A stretch of 64,000 nucleotides of DNA. Source: Burkholderia multivorans ATCC BAA-247 (GTDB taxonomy: Bacteria; Pseudomonadota; Gammaproteobacteria; Burkholderiales; Burkholderiaceae). The stretch is from positions 1 through 64,000 of the forward strand of contig NZ_CP009832.1 of assembly GCF_000959525.1 (NCBI RefSeq), read 5' to 3'. Under the pieces are notes generated by a model. The model was not told the DNA's origin, searched no databases, and saw nothing but the letters and a program-made list of their open reading frames with translations. Within the stretch, counting starts at the first letter, position 1; the number at the start of each line of letters is the position of its first letter. Below are positions 1 through 9,834 of the stretch, piece after piece. A program made the position numbers and the translations under genes.

Positions 1-399
1 GAGATGGTCGGGCGCGCCGATAGCGCGCGCGTCGTGCTGCGCTGGCTGCGCGACCGCAAGCCGGTGATGCTCGGCGCCGACATGGACTACGGGCTGCGCA
101 ACTCGACGTTCGTACCCTTCTTCGGCGTGCCGGCCTGCACGCTGACGGCCGTCGGCCGGCTCGCGAAGACGGGCCACGCGCAGGTCGTCCCGTTCATCGG
201 CGAGGTGCTGCCGAACTACAAGGGCTACCGGCTGAGGGTGTTCAAGCCGTGGGACCACTACCCGACCGGCGACGACGACCTCGATGCGCGGCGGATGAAC
301 GAATTCCTCGAAGAGCAGATTCCGCTGATGCCCGAGCAGTACTACTGGGTGCACAAGCGCTTCAAGACGCGGCCGCCGGGCGAGCCGAGCCTTTACTGA
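1..399 (+). CDS. Lipid A biosynthesis acyltransferase, 3' part (LpxL/HtrB family)
   Basis: C-terminal 132 residues of a gene that begins before the window. The reading frame is open from base 1, so the ATG at base 4 is probably internal. The stretch around DRKPVMLGADMDYGLRNSTF and the ending YYWVHKRFKTRPPGEP are typical of the late acyltransferases that add a secondary acyl chain to lipid A at the inner membrane; WVHKRFKTRP is a family signature near the C terminus. The catalytic HX4D motif would lie upstream, outside the window. It could be LpxL or LpxM; the visible part cannot decide. It is followed by 555 bases without a gene before dapF. Confidence 0.85.
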   Translation, partial: EMVGRADSARVVLRWLRDRKPVMLGADMDYGLRNSTFVPFFGVPACTLTAVGRLAKTGHAQVVPFIGEVLPNYKGYRLRVFKPWDHYPTGDDDLDARRMNEFLEEQIPLMPEQYYWVHKRFKTRPPGEPSLY

Positions 400-954
400 G
401 GCGGCGGCGCAGCGGCGCGGAGGTACGGGCGCGGTTCAGGTGCGAGCCTGCGCCCGCGCGACTTTCGGCGCGCCCTTCGCGCGCGCCTGCCATGGATCGT
501 AGGCCGACTGCTGCGCGAGCCACAAATCGGCGCGGCCGCCATTCTCCTCGCGCTGTCGAGCGCGGCGTTCGACAGCATGGGCTGCACGGCGTATAGCCAC
601 ACGAATCGCGTGATCGGGTTGTCAATTCGACGCGTACGAAACCACGCGCGCCGGTTTGCGCATGCGTGCGTCTCGCGGCCCATGCCGCGAACTTCGCCGG
701 CCGGCGCATGTGTGCCATGCCGCGCCGCGTCAATCTGCGCCGTCGTCGCGCGCGCAACCAGTCGGCCAATCGGCCGAATCGGCGTGCGTTCATGCCCGCG
801 GCCCGACGCGAAGCGCCCGTCCGCGCGGGACGCCCCGGTCCGCTGCATGTATCATTTGCGGTTGAGATCGGCCCGACGAATGGCGCCGCGCGATAGCGCG
901 CGTCGTCGTCCGCGCGGTGCCGACCGCCTCGTTCGCCATGGAATTCCGGACCCA
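400..954. other. Gene-free stretch upstream of dapF
   Basis: 555 bases between the acyltransferase stop and the dapF start. The dapF frame stays open back to about 577, but the predicted peptide there is Arg/Ala-rich, has no recognisable family and looks like a GC-rich open frame rather than protein. Short inverted repeats built on CGGCC/GGCCG occur around 760-783. I see no convincing promoter, terminator or RNA gene. Confidence 0.5.
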
Positions 955-1824
955 GTGAAACTCTCGTTCACCAAGATGCACGGCGCGGGCAACGACTTCG
1001 TCGTGCTCGACGGCTATTCGCGCACGCTGCCACCGCTCACCGCCGCGCAGGTGCGCGCGCTCGCCAGCCGCCACTTCGGCATCGGCGCCGACCAGCTGCT
1101 GCTCGTCGAGAAGCCGACCGTCGACGGCGCCGACTTCAAGTACCGGATCTTCAACTGCGACGGCGGCGAAGTCGAACACTGCGGCAACGGTGCGCGCTGC
1201 TTCGTGAAGTTCGTCAGCGATCGCGGCCTCACCGACAAGCGCAGCGTGCGCGTGCAGGTGATGAAGGGCCTCATCACGCTGACGATGCAGGACAACGGCG
1301 AAGTGGTCGTCGACATGGGCGCGCCCGTGTTCGCGCCCGAGCAGGTGCCGTTCGACGCGTCAGGCCTCGACGGCCGCACCGAAGGCCGCGACACGCTGTG
1401 GCCGCTCGAGATCGGCGGCCGCACGCGCTGGATCTCGACGGTCTCGATGGGCAATCCGCATGCGGTACAGGTCGTCGACGATGCCGAAGCGTATCCGGTG
1501 CTCGACGAAGGCCCGCTGATCGAGCGCCACGCGCGCTTTCCGCAGCGCGTGAACGCCGGCTTCATGCAGATCGTGTCGCGCAGCGAGGTGAAGCTGCGCG
1601 TGTACGAACGCGGCGCAGGCGAAACGCTCGCGTGCGGCACCGGCGCATGCGCGGCCGTCGCGGCCGGGATCCGGCGCGGGCTGCTCGATTCGCCGGTCAC
1701 CGTGCACACGCACGGCGGCACGCTGACGATCGGCTGGGACGGCGCACGCGACGAATCGGCCGCGCTGATGATGGCCGGCCCCGCGGCGACCGTGTTCGAA
1801 GGCGAGATCGACCTGCCCGCCTGA
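955..1824 (+). CDS. dapF: Diaminopimelate epimerase
   Basis: Interconverts LL- and meso-diaminopimelate in the cytoplasm, giving the cross-linking residue of peptidoglycan and the precursor of lysine. The 289 residues fit the family (about 275). Both active-site cysteines are present in their motifs: Cys76 in [10 protein letters not shown] and Cys227 in LACGTGACA. The N-terminal [14 protein letters not shown] is also diagnostic. The start is GTG 955, which gives the usual [15 protein letters not shown] beginning; the frame is open further upstream but that extension is not conserved-looking. It heads the dapF-DUF484-xerC cluster known from many proteobacteria. Confidence 0.95.
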   Translation: MKLSFTKMHGAGNDFVVLDGYSRTLPPLTAAQVRALASRHFGIGADQLLLVEKPTVDGADFKYRIFNCDGGEVEHCGNGARCFVKFVSDRGLTDKRSVRVQVMKGLITLTMQDNGEVVVDMGAPVFAPEQVPFDASGLDGRTEGRDTLWPLEIGGRTRWISTVSMGNPHAVQVVDDAEAYPVLDEGPLIERHARFPQRVNAGFMQIVSRSEVKLRVYERGAGETLACGTGACAAVAAGIRRGLLDSPVTVHTHGGTLTIGWDGARDESAALMMAGPAATVFEGEIDLPA

Positions 1825-1863
1825 CCTTTCAACGTCCGATAACCCGAAGAACGCGCCAGTCAC

Positions 1864-2601
1864 ATGAACGATCGCGAAGTCGCCGACTACCTGCTCGCCA
1901 ACCCCGAATTCTTCGCGCGGCACGCCGAACTGCTCGCGACGATCCGCCTCGCGAACCCGCACGGCAAGGCCGCGATCTCGCTGCAGGAACGGCAGATGGA
2001 GATGCTGCGCGACAAGAACAAGCATCTCGAACGCCGGCTCGCCGAACTCGTGCGCTACGGGCACGAGAACGACAGCCTGTCCGCGAAGTTCGGCCGCTGG
2101 ACCGCGCGCGTGATTGCCGAGCGCGATCCGTACGCGCTGCCGCGCACGATCGCCGACGGCATCGCCGACGTGTTCGACGTGCCGCAGACCGCGCTGCGCG
2201 TCTGGGACGTCGCCGATACGTACGCACAAGCAGACTTCGCGCGCCAGGTCGGCGAGGAAGTGCGGCTCTTCGCCAACGGCCTCGTGACGCCGTATTGCGG
2301 CGCGAACACCGGCTTCGAAGCCGCGCAGTGGCTCGCGCCGGCGGTGGCCGCGCCGGCCGCGCCGGCCGCGAATGCGGCGGACGGCGGCGACGCCGCGGCG
2401 CCGGCCGGAGACGGTGCGGCCGCATCGGTCGCGCTGCTCGCGCTGCGCGCGCCGCAGGCCGGCGCCGACGCGCCCGCATTCGGCCTGCTCGTACTTGGCT
2501 CGCCCGATCCGCGCCGCTTCCACGACGGCATGGCGACCGACTTCCTCGCGCAGATCGCGACGCTCGCGAGCGCCGCGCTCACGCGCCTGCTGCCGCACTG
2601 A
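1864..2601 (+). CDS. DUF484 family protein
   Basis: 245 residues. The N terminus MNDREVADYLLANPEFF is the hallmark of DUF484 (YigA) proteins, followed by a coiled-coil-prone stretch (LQERQMEMLRDKNKHLERRL) and a GAF-like domain. The biochemical role is unknown; the family is normally found between dapF and xerC, as here. An Ala-rich insert (about residues 160-185, APAAPAANAADGGDAAAP) interrupts the C-terminal half and is probably a flexible loop. The gene lies 39 bases after dapF and is followed closely by xerC, so the three are probably cotranscribed. Confidence 0.85.
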   Translation: MNDREVADYLLANPEFFARHAELLATIRLANPHGKAAISLQERQMEMLRDKNKHLERRLAELVRYGHENDSLSAKFGRWTARVIAERDPYALPRTIADGIADVFDVPQTALRVWDVADTYAQADFARQVGEEVRLFANGLVTPYCGANTGFEAAQWLAPAVAAPAAPAANAADGGDAAAPAGDGAAASVALLALRAPQAGADAPAFGLLVLGSPDPRRFHDGMATDFLAQIATLASAALTRLLPH

Positions 2602-2614
2602 TGCCCCGCTCGCG

Positions 2615-3535
2615 ATGACCGACGATCCGATCGCCGCCTACCTGTCGAACCTGAAGCACGTCAGGCAGTTGTCGGAACACACGCTGCGCGCGTATACGCA
2701 CGAACTCGACGAGCTGAAGAAACTCGCCGCCGGCCGCCCGCTCGACACGCTGGTCGCGGCCGACATACGCGGCGCCGTCGCGCGTGCGCATGCGGGCGGG
2801 CTGTCGGCGCGATCGATCTCGCACCGGCTGTCCGCGTGGCGCGCGTTCTACCGCTGGCTCGCGCAGCGCGTCGAGATGCCGGCGAATCCGGTCGCCGCGG
2901 TGCGCGCGCCGAAGCGGCCGAAGACGCTGCCGAAAGCGCTGTCGGTCGACGATGCCTCCGCGCTGATGGACGCGCCGCTCGCCGATACGACCGAAGGCAT
3001 CCGCGATCACGCGATCCTCGAGCTGTTCTATTCGTCGGGCCTGCGCCTCGCCGAGCTGATCGGCCTCGACGTCGCGTATACGCAGACCGGCGATTACCGG
3101 TCGGCCGGCTGGCTCGATCTCGCCGAAGCCGAAGTGACCGTGCGCGGCAAGGGCAACAAGGAGCGCAAGGTGCCGGTCGGCCGCAAGGCGATCGACGCGC
3201 TGAACGCGTGGCTCGCGGTGCGCGGCGAATTCGTGAAGCACGATCCGCATCCGCTGTTCCTGTCGGTGCGCGGCAACCGGATGTCGCCCGGCGTCGTGCG
3301 CGAGCGCGTGAAGCGCGCGGCACTCGCCGCCGGCATTCCGGCGCACGTGCATCCGCACGTGCTGCGCCATTCGTTCGCGACGCACGTGCTGCAGTCGAGC
3401 GGCGACCTGCGCGCGGTGCAGGAGCTGCTCGGCCATGCGAGCGTCTCGGCGACGCAGGTGTACACGTCGCTCGACTTCCAGCATCTCGCGAAGATTTACG
3501 ACAGCGCGCATCCGCGCGCGAAGAAGCGCGACTGA
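2615..3535 (+). CDS. xerC: Tyrosine recombinase XerC
   Basis: Site-specific recombinase that works with XerD at dif to resolve chromosome dimers. 306 residues: an N-terminal SAM-like core-binding domain (about 1-95) and a C-terminal catalytic domain. All catalytic residues are visible: Arg144 (SSGLRLAEL), Lys179 (GKGNKERKVP), His248 and Arg251 (HVLRHSFATH), His274 (LLGH) and the nucleophile Tyr283 (TQVYTSLDF). An insert around YTQTGDYRSAGW precedes the lysine strand. ATG 2615 was chosen because MTDDPIAAYL matches XerC N termini; it starts 13 bases after the DUF484 stop. Its position in the dapF cluster identifies it as housekeeping XerC, not a phage integrase. Confidence 0.93.
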   Translation: MTDDPIAAYLSNLKHVRQLSEHTLRAYTHELDELKKLAAGRPLDTLVAADIRGAVARAHAGGLSARSISHRLSAWRAFYRWLAQRVEMPANPVAAVRAPKRPKTLPKALSVDDASALMDAPLADTTEGIRDHAILELFYSSGLRLAELIGLDVAYTQTGDYRSAGWLDLAEAEVTVRGKGNKERKVPVGRKAIDALNAWLAVRGEFVKHDPHPLFLSVRGNRMSPGVVRERVKRAALAAGIPAHVHPHVLRHSFATHVLQSSGDLRAVQELLGHASVSATQVYTSLDFQHLAKIYDSAHPRAKKRD

Positions 3536-3611
3536 TGCGCGTTCCGTGTTATCCGCCGCGCGCGGCGACCGGCGACGGTCGGCTCCGCCCGCGGCCCATT
3601 TCGAATTCATC

Positions 3612-4826
3612 ATGCAAACCGTCACACTGAAGCCGTCCAAGGAAAAATCGCTGCTGCGCCGCCATCCGTGGATCTACGCGAACGCGATCGACCGCGTCGA
3701 CGGCAAGCCCGCGCCGGGCGCGACGGTCGTCGTGCGCGCGCACGACGGCCGCTTTCTCGCGCGTGGCGCGTACAGCCCGCAATCGCAGATCCGCGTGCGC
3801 GTATGGAGCTTCGACGAGAACGAGCCGATCGATCACGCGTTCTTCAAGCGCCGCGTGCAGCGCGCGGTCGCGCACCGCACCGCGATGGTGTCGGGCACCG
3901 GCGCCGTGCGCCTCGTGTTCGGCGAGGCCGACGGGCTGCCGGGCCTGATCGTCGACCACTACGTGGCGGACACCGCCGAAGCCGGCGCCGCGCCGCGCGG
4001 CCAACTCGTCTGCCAGTTCATGGCCGCGGGCGTCGAAGCGTGGAAGGACGCGATCGTCGCGGCGCTGGTCGGCGCGACCGGTTGCCCGAACGTCTACGAG
4101 CGCTCGGACGTATCGATCCGCGACAAGGAAGGGCTCGAACAGACGACCGGCGTGCTGGCCGGCGACGCGCCGCCCGCGACGCTGATCGTCGACGAAAGCG
4201 GCGTGCGCTATCACGTCGACGTGCCGAATGGCCACAAGACCGGCTTCTACGTCGATCAGCGCGACAACCGCGCGCTCGTTGCGCAGCATGCCGCGGGCCG
4301 CGACGTGCTGAACTGCTTCTGCTACACGGGCGGCTTTTCGCTGGCGGCGCTCAAGGGCGGCGCGACGCGCGTCGTGTCGATCGACTCGTCCGGCGACGCG
4401 CTTGCGCTCGCGCAGCAGAACGTCGTCGCGAACGGCTTCGATCCGGCGCGCGCGACCTGGCTCGACGCCGACGCGTTCAAGACGCTGCGCCGCCTCGTCG
4501 ACGAAGGCGAGCGCTTCGACCTGATCGTGCTCGATCCGCCGAAGTTCGCGCCGACGCGCGACAGCGTGGACCGCGCCGCGCGCGCGTACAAGGACATCAA
4601 CCTGAGCGGGTTGCGCCTGCTGCGTCCGGGCGGCCTGCTGTTCACCTATTCGTGCTCGGGCGCGATCGACATGGATCTGTTCCAGAAGATCGTCGCGGGC
4701 GCGGCAGCCGACGCGAAAGTCGACGCGCGGATTTTGAAGCGCCTGGGCGCGGGCCTCGATCATCCGCTGCTCGCCGCGTTCCCGGAAGGGGAATATTTGA
4801 AAGGGCTGCTGTTGCAAGTCGTGTAA
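3612..4826 (+). CDS. rlmI: Class I SAM-dependent rRNA methyltransferase (RlmI-like)
   Basis: Predicted 23S rRNA (cytosine-5) methyltransferase. 404 residues, close to E. coli RlmI (396). An N-terminal PUA-type domain (about 1-80, starting MQTVTLKPSKEKSLLRRHPW) is followed by the linker signature KTGFYVDQRDNR and a Rossmann SAM-binding fold: NCFCYTGGFSLAA (motif I), then LIVLDPPKFAPTRD (motif IV) and FTYSCSG. The ATG start gives the conserved LKPSKEKSLLRRHPWIYANAI beginning. It follows xerC by 76 bases and may be cotranscribed. The exact target base is inferred from the family. Confidence 0.88.
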   Translation: MQTVTLKPSKEKSLLRRHPWIYANAIDRVDGKPAPGATVVVRAHDGRFLARGAYSPQSQIRVRVWSFDENEPIDHAFFKRRVQRAVAHRTAMVSGTGAVRLVFGEADGLPGLIVDHYVADTAEAGAAPRGQLVCQFMAAGVEAWKDAIVAALVGATGCPNVYERSDVSIRDKEGLEQTTGVLAGDAPPATLIVDESGVRYHVDVPNGHKTGFYVDQRDNRALVAQHAAGRDVLNCFCYTGGFSLAALKGGATRVVSIDSSGDALALAQQNVVANGFDPARATWLDADAFKTLRRLVDEGERFDLIVLDPPKFAPTRDSVDRAARAYKDINLSGLRLLRPGGLLFTYSCSGAIDMDLFQKIVAGAAADAKVDARILKRLGAGLDHPLLAAFPEGEYLKGLLLQVV

Positions 4827-5093
4827 GCGCCCCGATCTTCGCGCGCGGCGTGCGACGCGGCAGGCCCGGCGGGCCGCTGCCCGCCGCTCGCTGCCCGCTG
4901 CCCGCTGCGCGCCACGCAGCCGGACGCGACGCACGCGGCGGGCGGCGCATGACGGCTTCATGCTCGCCTCTGTCGTCCGGCCGACCGACGCGGGCTTGAC
5001 AGATATGTTTCAATGGATGGCTGTGCGCCCCGCTGAGCGGGCGCGTTGCACATCCTCGTTTTGACCCCGATTCACGAACCACAGGCGACCGAC

Positions 5094-6167
<1,074 letters not shown>

Positions 6168-6642
6168 CGCCCGCGCCCTTCGCGCACCGGCGCGGCGCCG
6201 CTTTCGGGCGGCGCCCGCGGCCGCCGCCGGGAAGGGTTTTGCCGTCATCGCTTTTTCGCGATTTGCGCGTTATATTTTCTAGATATTGGCGCAGCCGACG
6301 GGGATCGACCCGATACGGCGCACGCTTGCGATTCAGTTACAATACGTGCCCGCTGGAGTACGGCAATAACAGGCCCGGTTCTTGCAGAACATCGTCCGGG
6401 CATCGCAACCGCGCCGGATCGCCCATCCGCCACCGGCCGCGCCCGATGCGATCTGCCACGCAGCACACCGGTTCGCCGCGCGCGCAGGTCCGCGCCAGGC
6501 CTATCCTGGTATTTGAGAACCGGTTTTCCAGAGGCTTTCGGCCCCGCAGCGGCCAATCGCAAATGATTGCAAGCGCAGTTGCGGGTAATCCCAAAGTGCA
6601 GGCAATATCTCCTGATTTGCCGCACATTGAAGAAGCAAGCAG
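6168..6642. other. Long leader upstream of dksA
   Basis: 475 bases between the GTPase and dksA with no supported gene. A GC hairpin just after the GTPase (GGCGCCGC 6194-6201 with GCGGCGCC 6208-6215) lacks a T run. The stretch 6263-6290 is A+T-rich (TTATATTTTCTAGATATT) and TACAAT at 6338-6343 is a possible -10. AACCGGTT at 6518-6525 is palindromic. The leader could hold the dksA promoter and a long 5' untranslated region; no known RNA family was recognised. Confidence 0.45.
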
Positions 6643-7059
6643 ATGACGAAGAAACTCTTGACCGAAGCCGAAATCCTGAAGATGAGCGACAAGGATTACA
6701 TGAATGAGGATCAGCTCGCCTTCTTCAAAGCTCGGCTCGAACAATTGCAGGCGGAAATTCTCCACAACGCCGGCCAGACGACCGAGAACCTTCGCGAGAC
6801 GGTGATCGTGCCGGACCCTGCCGATCGCGCGACGATCGAGGAAGAGCATGCGCTCGAGCTGCGCACGCGCGACCGCGAGCGCAAGCTGCTCAAGAAGGTC
6901 CAGCAGTCGCTCGCCCGCATCGAGTCCGGCGAATACGGCTGGTGCGAGGAAACCGGCGAACCGATCGGCATCCCGCGTCTGCTCGCGCGCCCGACCGCGA
7001 CGCTGTCGCTCGAGGCGCAGGAGCGCCGCGAGCTGCGCCAGAAGCTGTTCGGCGACTGA
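6643..7059 (+). CDS. dksA: RNA polymerase-binding transcription factor DksA (cysteine-depleted)
   Basis: Binds the RNA polymerase secondary channel and, with ppGpp, adjusts rRNA and amino-acid promoters during the stringent response. 138 residues: a coiled coil (about 25-95) with the tip region PDPADRATIEEE, then the C-terminal globular region. The usual four-Cys zinc finger is reduced to one cysteine: Cys101 in WCEETGEPIGIPRLLARPTA, with the second Cys of the first pair a Thr and the distal pair replaced in TLSLEAQERRE. It therefore resembles the zinc-independent DksA forms described in some proteobacteria. MTKKLLTEAEILKMSDKDYM fits family N termini. It is followed by a strong terminator. 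Confidence 0.93.
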   Translation: MTKKLLTEAEILKMSDKDYMNEDQLAFFKARLEQLQAEILHNAGQTTENLRETVIVPDPADRATIEEEHALELRTRDRERKLLKKVQQSLARIESGEYGWCEETGEPIGIPRLLARPTATLSLEAQERRELRQKLFGD

Positions 7060-7094
7060 CCGGGCGACGTTCCGCTCCGACACGCTGCTTCCCG

Positions 7095-7128
7095 AAAGCG
7101 CGCGGCCTGCCGCGCGCTTTTTGTTTTT
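7095..7128 (+). terminator. Rho-independent terminator after dksA
   Basis: AAAGCGCGCGG (7095-7105), loop CCTG, CCGCGCGCTTT (7110-7120): a perfect 11-bp stem, followed by TTTGTTTTT-type U tract. It ends dksA transcription 36 bases after the stop codon. Confidence 0.9.
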
Positions 7129-7166
7129 CGGGCGCCGGTTCGCGCTCGCCCGATTTGCCGCCGCCC

Positions 7167-7194
7167 CTTGATATCGCGGCGCCCGCCCTAAAAT
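7167..7194 (+). promoter_or_regulatory. Candidate heat-shock (sigma-32) or sigma-70 promoter of hslVU
   Basis: CTTGATA at 7167-7173 and CCCTAAAAT at 7186-7194, separated by 12 bases, resemble the sigma-32 consensus (CTTGAAA, 11-16 bases, CCCCATNT). The same bases also read as TTGATA with TAAAAT 15 bases later for sigma-70. hslVU is a classical heat-shock operon, which makes the sigma-32 reading attractive. It lies about 100 bases upstream of hslV. Confidence 0.5.
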
Positions 7195-7293
7195 GAAACG
7201 GACGCGCGCCGGGCCGCTCCCCGGCGCACTGCGATTCACCCGGCGGCGCGGCGCGCCGCCCGACTCATTCCCCGTTTTTCTCAAGGAACGCAG

Positions 7294-7830
7294 ATGGAGC
7301 AATTTCACGGCACGACCATCGTTTCGGTCCGGCGCGGCGACAAGGTCGCGCTCGGCGGCGACGGCCAGGTGACCCTCGGCAACATCGTCATGAAGGGTGG
7401 CGCGCGGAAAGTGCGGCGGATCTACAACAACCAGGTTCTGGTCGGATTCGCGGGCGGCACCGCCGATGCGTTCTCGCTGCTCGACCGCTTCGAGGCGAAG
7501 CTCGAGAAGCACCAGGGCAATCTGACGCGCGCGGCCGTCGAACTCGCGAAGGACTGGCGCACCGACCGCATGCTGCGCCGCCTCGAGGCGATGCTGATCA
7601 CGGCCGACGCGAACACGACGCTCGTGATTACCGGCAACGGCGACGTGCTCGATCCGGAAGGCGGCATCTGCGCGATCGGCTCGGGCGGCGCGTATGCGCA
7701 GGCCGCCGCGCGCGCGCTCGCGGAGAACACCGAGCTGTCGCCGCGCGAGATCGTCGAAAAGTCGCTCGAGATCGCCGGCGACATGTGCATCTACACGAAC
7801 CACAACCGCGTCATCGAAACGATCGAGTAA
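7294..7830 (+). CDS. hslV: ATP-dependent protease subunit HslV (ClpQ)
   Basis: Proteasome-like threonine peptidase forming the proteolytic core of HslVU in the cytoplasm. 178 residues. The catalytic N-terminal threonine corresponds to Thr7 in [20 protein letters not shown], so six residues must be removed to expose it; in E. coli only the Met precedes it. [23 protein letters not shown] and the C-terminal ISP-like part [11 protein letters not shown] are family hallmarks. The start follows an AAGGAACG ribosome binding site. hslU begins 10 bases after the stop, so the two are one operon. Confidence 0.95.
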   Translation: MEQFHGTTIVSVRRGDKVALGGDGQVTLGNIVMKGGARKVRRIYNNQVLVGFAGGTADAFSLLDRFEAKLEKHQGNLTRAAVELAKDWRTDRMLRRLEAMLITADANTTLVITGNGDVLDPEGGICAIGSGGAYAQAAARALAENTELSPREIVEKSLEIAGDMCIYTNHNRVIETIE

Positions 7831-7840
7831 GGACCGTACC

Positions 7841-9184
7841 ATGAGCACCATGACCCCTGCCGAGATCGTCTCGGAACTCGACAAGCACATCATCGGCCAG
7901 GCGAAGGCGAAGAAAGCCGTCGCGGTCGCGCTGCGCAATCGCTGGCGCCGCCAGCAGGTCGCCGAACCGCTGCGCCAGGAAATCACGCCGAAGAACATCC
8001 TGATGATCGGGCCGACGGGCGTCGGCAAGACCGAAATCGCGCGCCGCCTCGCGAAGCTGGCGGACGCGCCGTTCATCAAGATCGAAGCGACCAAGTTCAC
8101 CGAAGTCGGCTATGTCGGCCGCGACGTCGACAGCATCGTGCGCGACCTCGTCGAGATTTCGGTCAAGCAGACGCGCGAAAGCGAAATGCGCAAGGTGCGC
8201 AGCAAGGCGACCGATCAGGCGGAAGACCGCATCCTCGACATCCTGCTGCCGCAGCCGCGCGCGGTCGGCTTCGGCGGCAACGCCGACCATGCGAACGACG
8301 ACAACAACGCGACGCGCCAGACCTTCCGCAAGCGCCTGCGCGAAGGCCAGCTCGACGACAAGGAGATCGAGCTCGATCTCGAACAGCCGAGCGTCGGGAT
8401 GGACATCATGGCGCCGCCGGGCATGGAAGAGATGACCGAGCAGATCCGCTCGATGTTCTCGAACCTCGGCAGCGGCAAGAAGCAGCGCCGCAAGGTGAAG
8501 ATCAAGGAAGCGCTGAAGCTGCTGACCGACGAGGAAGCGGCGAAGATGCTCAACGACGAGGAAGTGAAGACGAAGGCCGTGCAGAACGTCGAGCAGAACG
8601 GCATCGTGTTCCTCGACGAGATCGACAAGATCACGTCGCGCAACAACGAAGGCAGCGGCGGCGAAGTGTCGCGCCAGGGCGTGCAGCGCGACCTGCTGCC
8701 GCTCGTCGAAGGCACGACGATCAACACGAAGTACGGGATGGTGAAGACCGATCACATCCTGTTCATCGCGAGCGGCGCGTTCCATCTCGCGAAGCCGAGC
8801 GACCTGATCCCCGAACTGCAGGGGCGCTTCCCGATCCGCGTCGAGCTCGATTCGCTGTCGGTGAACGACTTCGAGGCGATCCTGGTCGCGACCGACGCGA
8901 GCCTCGTCAAGCAGTACCAGGCGCTGCTCGCCACCGAAGACGTCGAGCTCGAATTCGCGGACGACGGCATTCGCCGCCTCGCGGAAATCGCGTACTCGGT
9001 GAACGAGAAGACCGAGAACATCGGCGCGCGACGCCTGTACACGGTGATCGAGAAGCTGCTCGAGGAAGTGTCGTTCTCGGCCGGCAATCACGCCGGCGAG
9101 CGCGTGACGATCGACGCGAAGTATGTCGACCGTGCGCTCGGCGAAGTCTCGCAGGACGAGGATCTGTCGCGCTACGTGCTGTAA
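7841..9184 (+). CDS. hslU: HslU ATPase subunit of HslVU protease (ClpY)
   Basis: AAA+ unfoldase that feeds substrates into HslV. 447 residues (E. coli 443). Walker [16 protein letters not shown], Walker [11 protein letters not shown], sensor region [16 protein letters not shown] and the C-terminal [13 protein letters not shown] tail, whose end inserts into HslV, are all present. The intermediate (I) domain spans roughly residues 110-240 and is rich in charged residues ([13 protein letters not shown]). ATG 7841 gives [20 protein letters not shown], the usual beginning. Confidence 0.96.
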   Translation: MSTMTPAEIVSELDKHIIGQAKAKKAVAVALRNRWRRQQVAEPLRQEITPKNILMIGPTGVGKTEIARRLAKLADAPFIKIEATKFTEVGYVGRDVDSIVRDLVEISVKQTRESEMRKVRSKATDQAEDRILDILLPQPRAVGFGGNADHANDDNNATRQTFRKRLREGQLDDKEIELDLEQPSVGMDIMAPPGMEEMTEQIRSMFSNLGSGKKQRRKVKIKEALKLLTDEEAAKMLNDEEVKTKAVQNVEQNGIVFLDEIDKITSRNNEGSGGEVSRQGVQRDLLPLVEGTTINTKYGMVKTDHILFIASGAFHLAKPSDLIPELQGRFPIRVELDSLSVNDFEAILVATDASLVKQYQALLATEDVELEFADDGIRRLAEIAYSVNEKTENIGARRLYTVIEKLLEEVSFSAGNHAGERVTIDAKYVDRALGEVSQDEDLSRYVL

Positions 9185-9214
9185 CGCGCGGCACACCCGA
9201 CGCACGATGAAACG

Positions 9215-9245
9215 ACGGGCGGCCTTTTGCGGGGCCGCCCGTTTT
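9215..9245 (+). terminator. Terminator after hslU
   Basis: ACGGGCGGCC (9215-9224), eight-base loop, GGCCGCCCGT (9233-9242), then TTT. It lies between the convergent hslU and regA-like genes and may serve both strands, though the T run is only good on the plus strand. Confidence 0.8.
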
Positions 9246-9277
9246 CGCTGTGGCGCGCGTTGCCGCGACGCGGCCGC

Positions 9278-9820
9278 TTACTGCCGGACCGGCTTCTTCG
9301 CGAGCTTGCGCTGCAGCGTGCGGCGGTGCATGTTCAGCGCGCGCGCGGTAGCCGAGATGTTGTTGTTGTTCTCGGCCAGCACGCGCTGGATGTGCTCCCA
9401 TTCGAGCCGGTCGACCGACAGCACGACCGGGTTCTCGATCGCTTCCTCGGCCTGTACCTCGCTCGCGTTGGTCTGCAGTGCCGCGAGAATCGACTCGACG
9501 TTCGCGGGCTTCGCGAGATAGTTGTCGGCCCCTTCCTTCACGGCCTGCACGGCCGTCGCGATGCTCGCGTAGCCGGTGAGCACGAGAATCCGCGCGTCGG
9601 GCTGCAGGTCGCACAGCGGTGCAATCAGGCTCAGGCCCGAATCGTCGCCGAGATGCAGGTCGACGGTGATGAACTGAAATTTGCCCGCCGCGGCGAGCCT
9701 GAGCGCCGTCTCCTTGTCGTGCGCCTGCTGGACCGCATAGCCGCGACGCTCGAGGCCGCGTGCGAGCGTGCCCGCGAACACCTCGTTGTCGTCGATCACC
9801 AGGAAATTGTTGTCGCTCAT
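9278..9820 (-). CDS. RegA/PrrA/ActR-family response regulator
   Basis: 180 residues. Receiver domain (about 5-120) with the phosphoacceptor Asp54 in FITVDLHLGDDSG and Lys in NYLAKPANVES, then a short Fis-type helix-turn-helix (EHIQRVLAENNNNISATARALNMHRRTLQRKLAKK). The near-invariant RegA DNA-binding helix sequence and the lack of a sigma-54 domain place it in the RegA/PrrA/ActR/RoxR group of global redox regulators. It sits 14 bases downstream of the cognate sensor gene, on the same strand, so the pair is one operon. Targets are not visible from the window. Confidence 0.9.
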   Translation of the reverse strand: MSDNNFLVIDDNEVFAGTLARGLERRGYAVQQAHDKETALRLAAAGKFQFITVDLHLGDDSGLSLIAPLCDLQPDARILVLTGYASIATAVQAVKEGADNYLAKPANVESILAALQTNASEVQAEEAIENPVVLSVDRLEWEHIQRVLAENNNNISATARALNMHRRTLQRKLAKKPVRQ

Positions 9821-9834
9821 AGGTTTCTCTCCGT

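Noticed and set aside
577-954. Upstream in-frame extension of dapF
   Set aside because: The peptide is Arg/Ala-rich and not DapF-like; GTG 955 gives the standard N terminus.
2615-3535. Tyrosine recombinase as sign of an integrated element
   Set aside because: It sits in the dapF-DUF484-xerC cluster and has XerC features; no att repeats or phage genes nearby.
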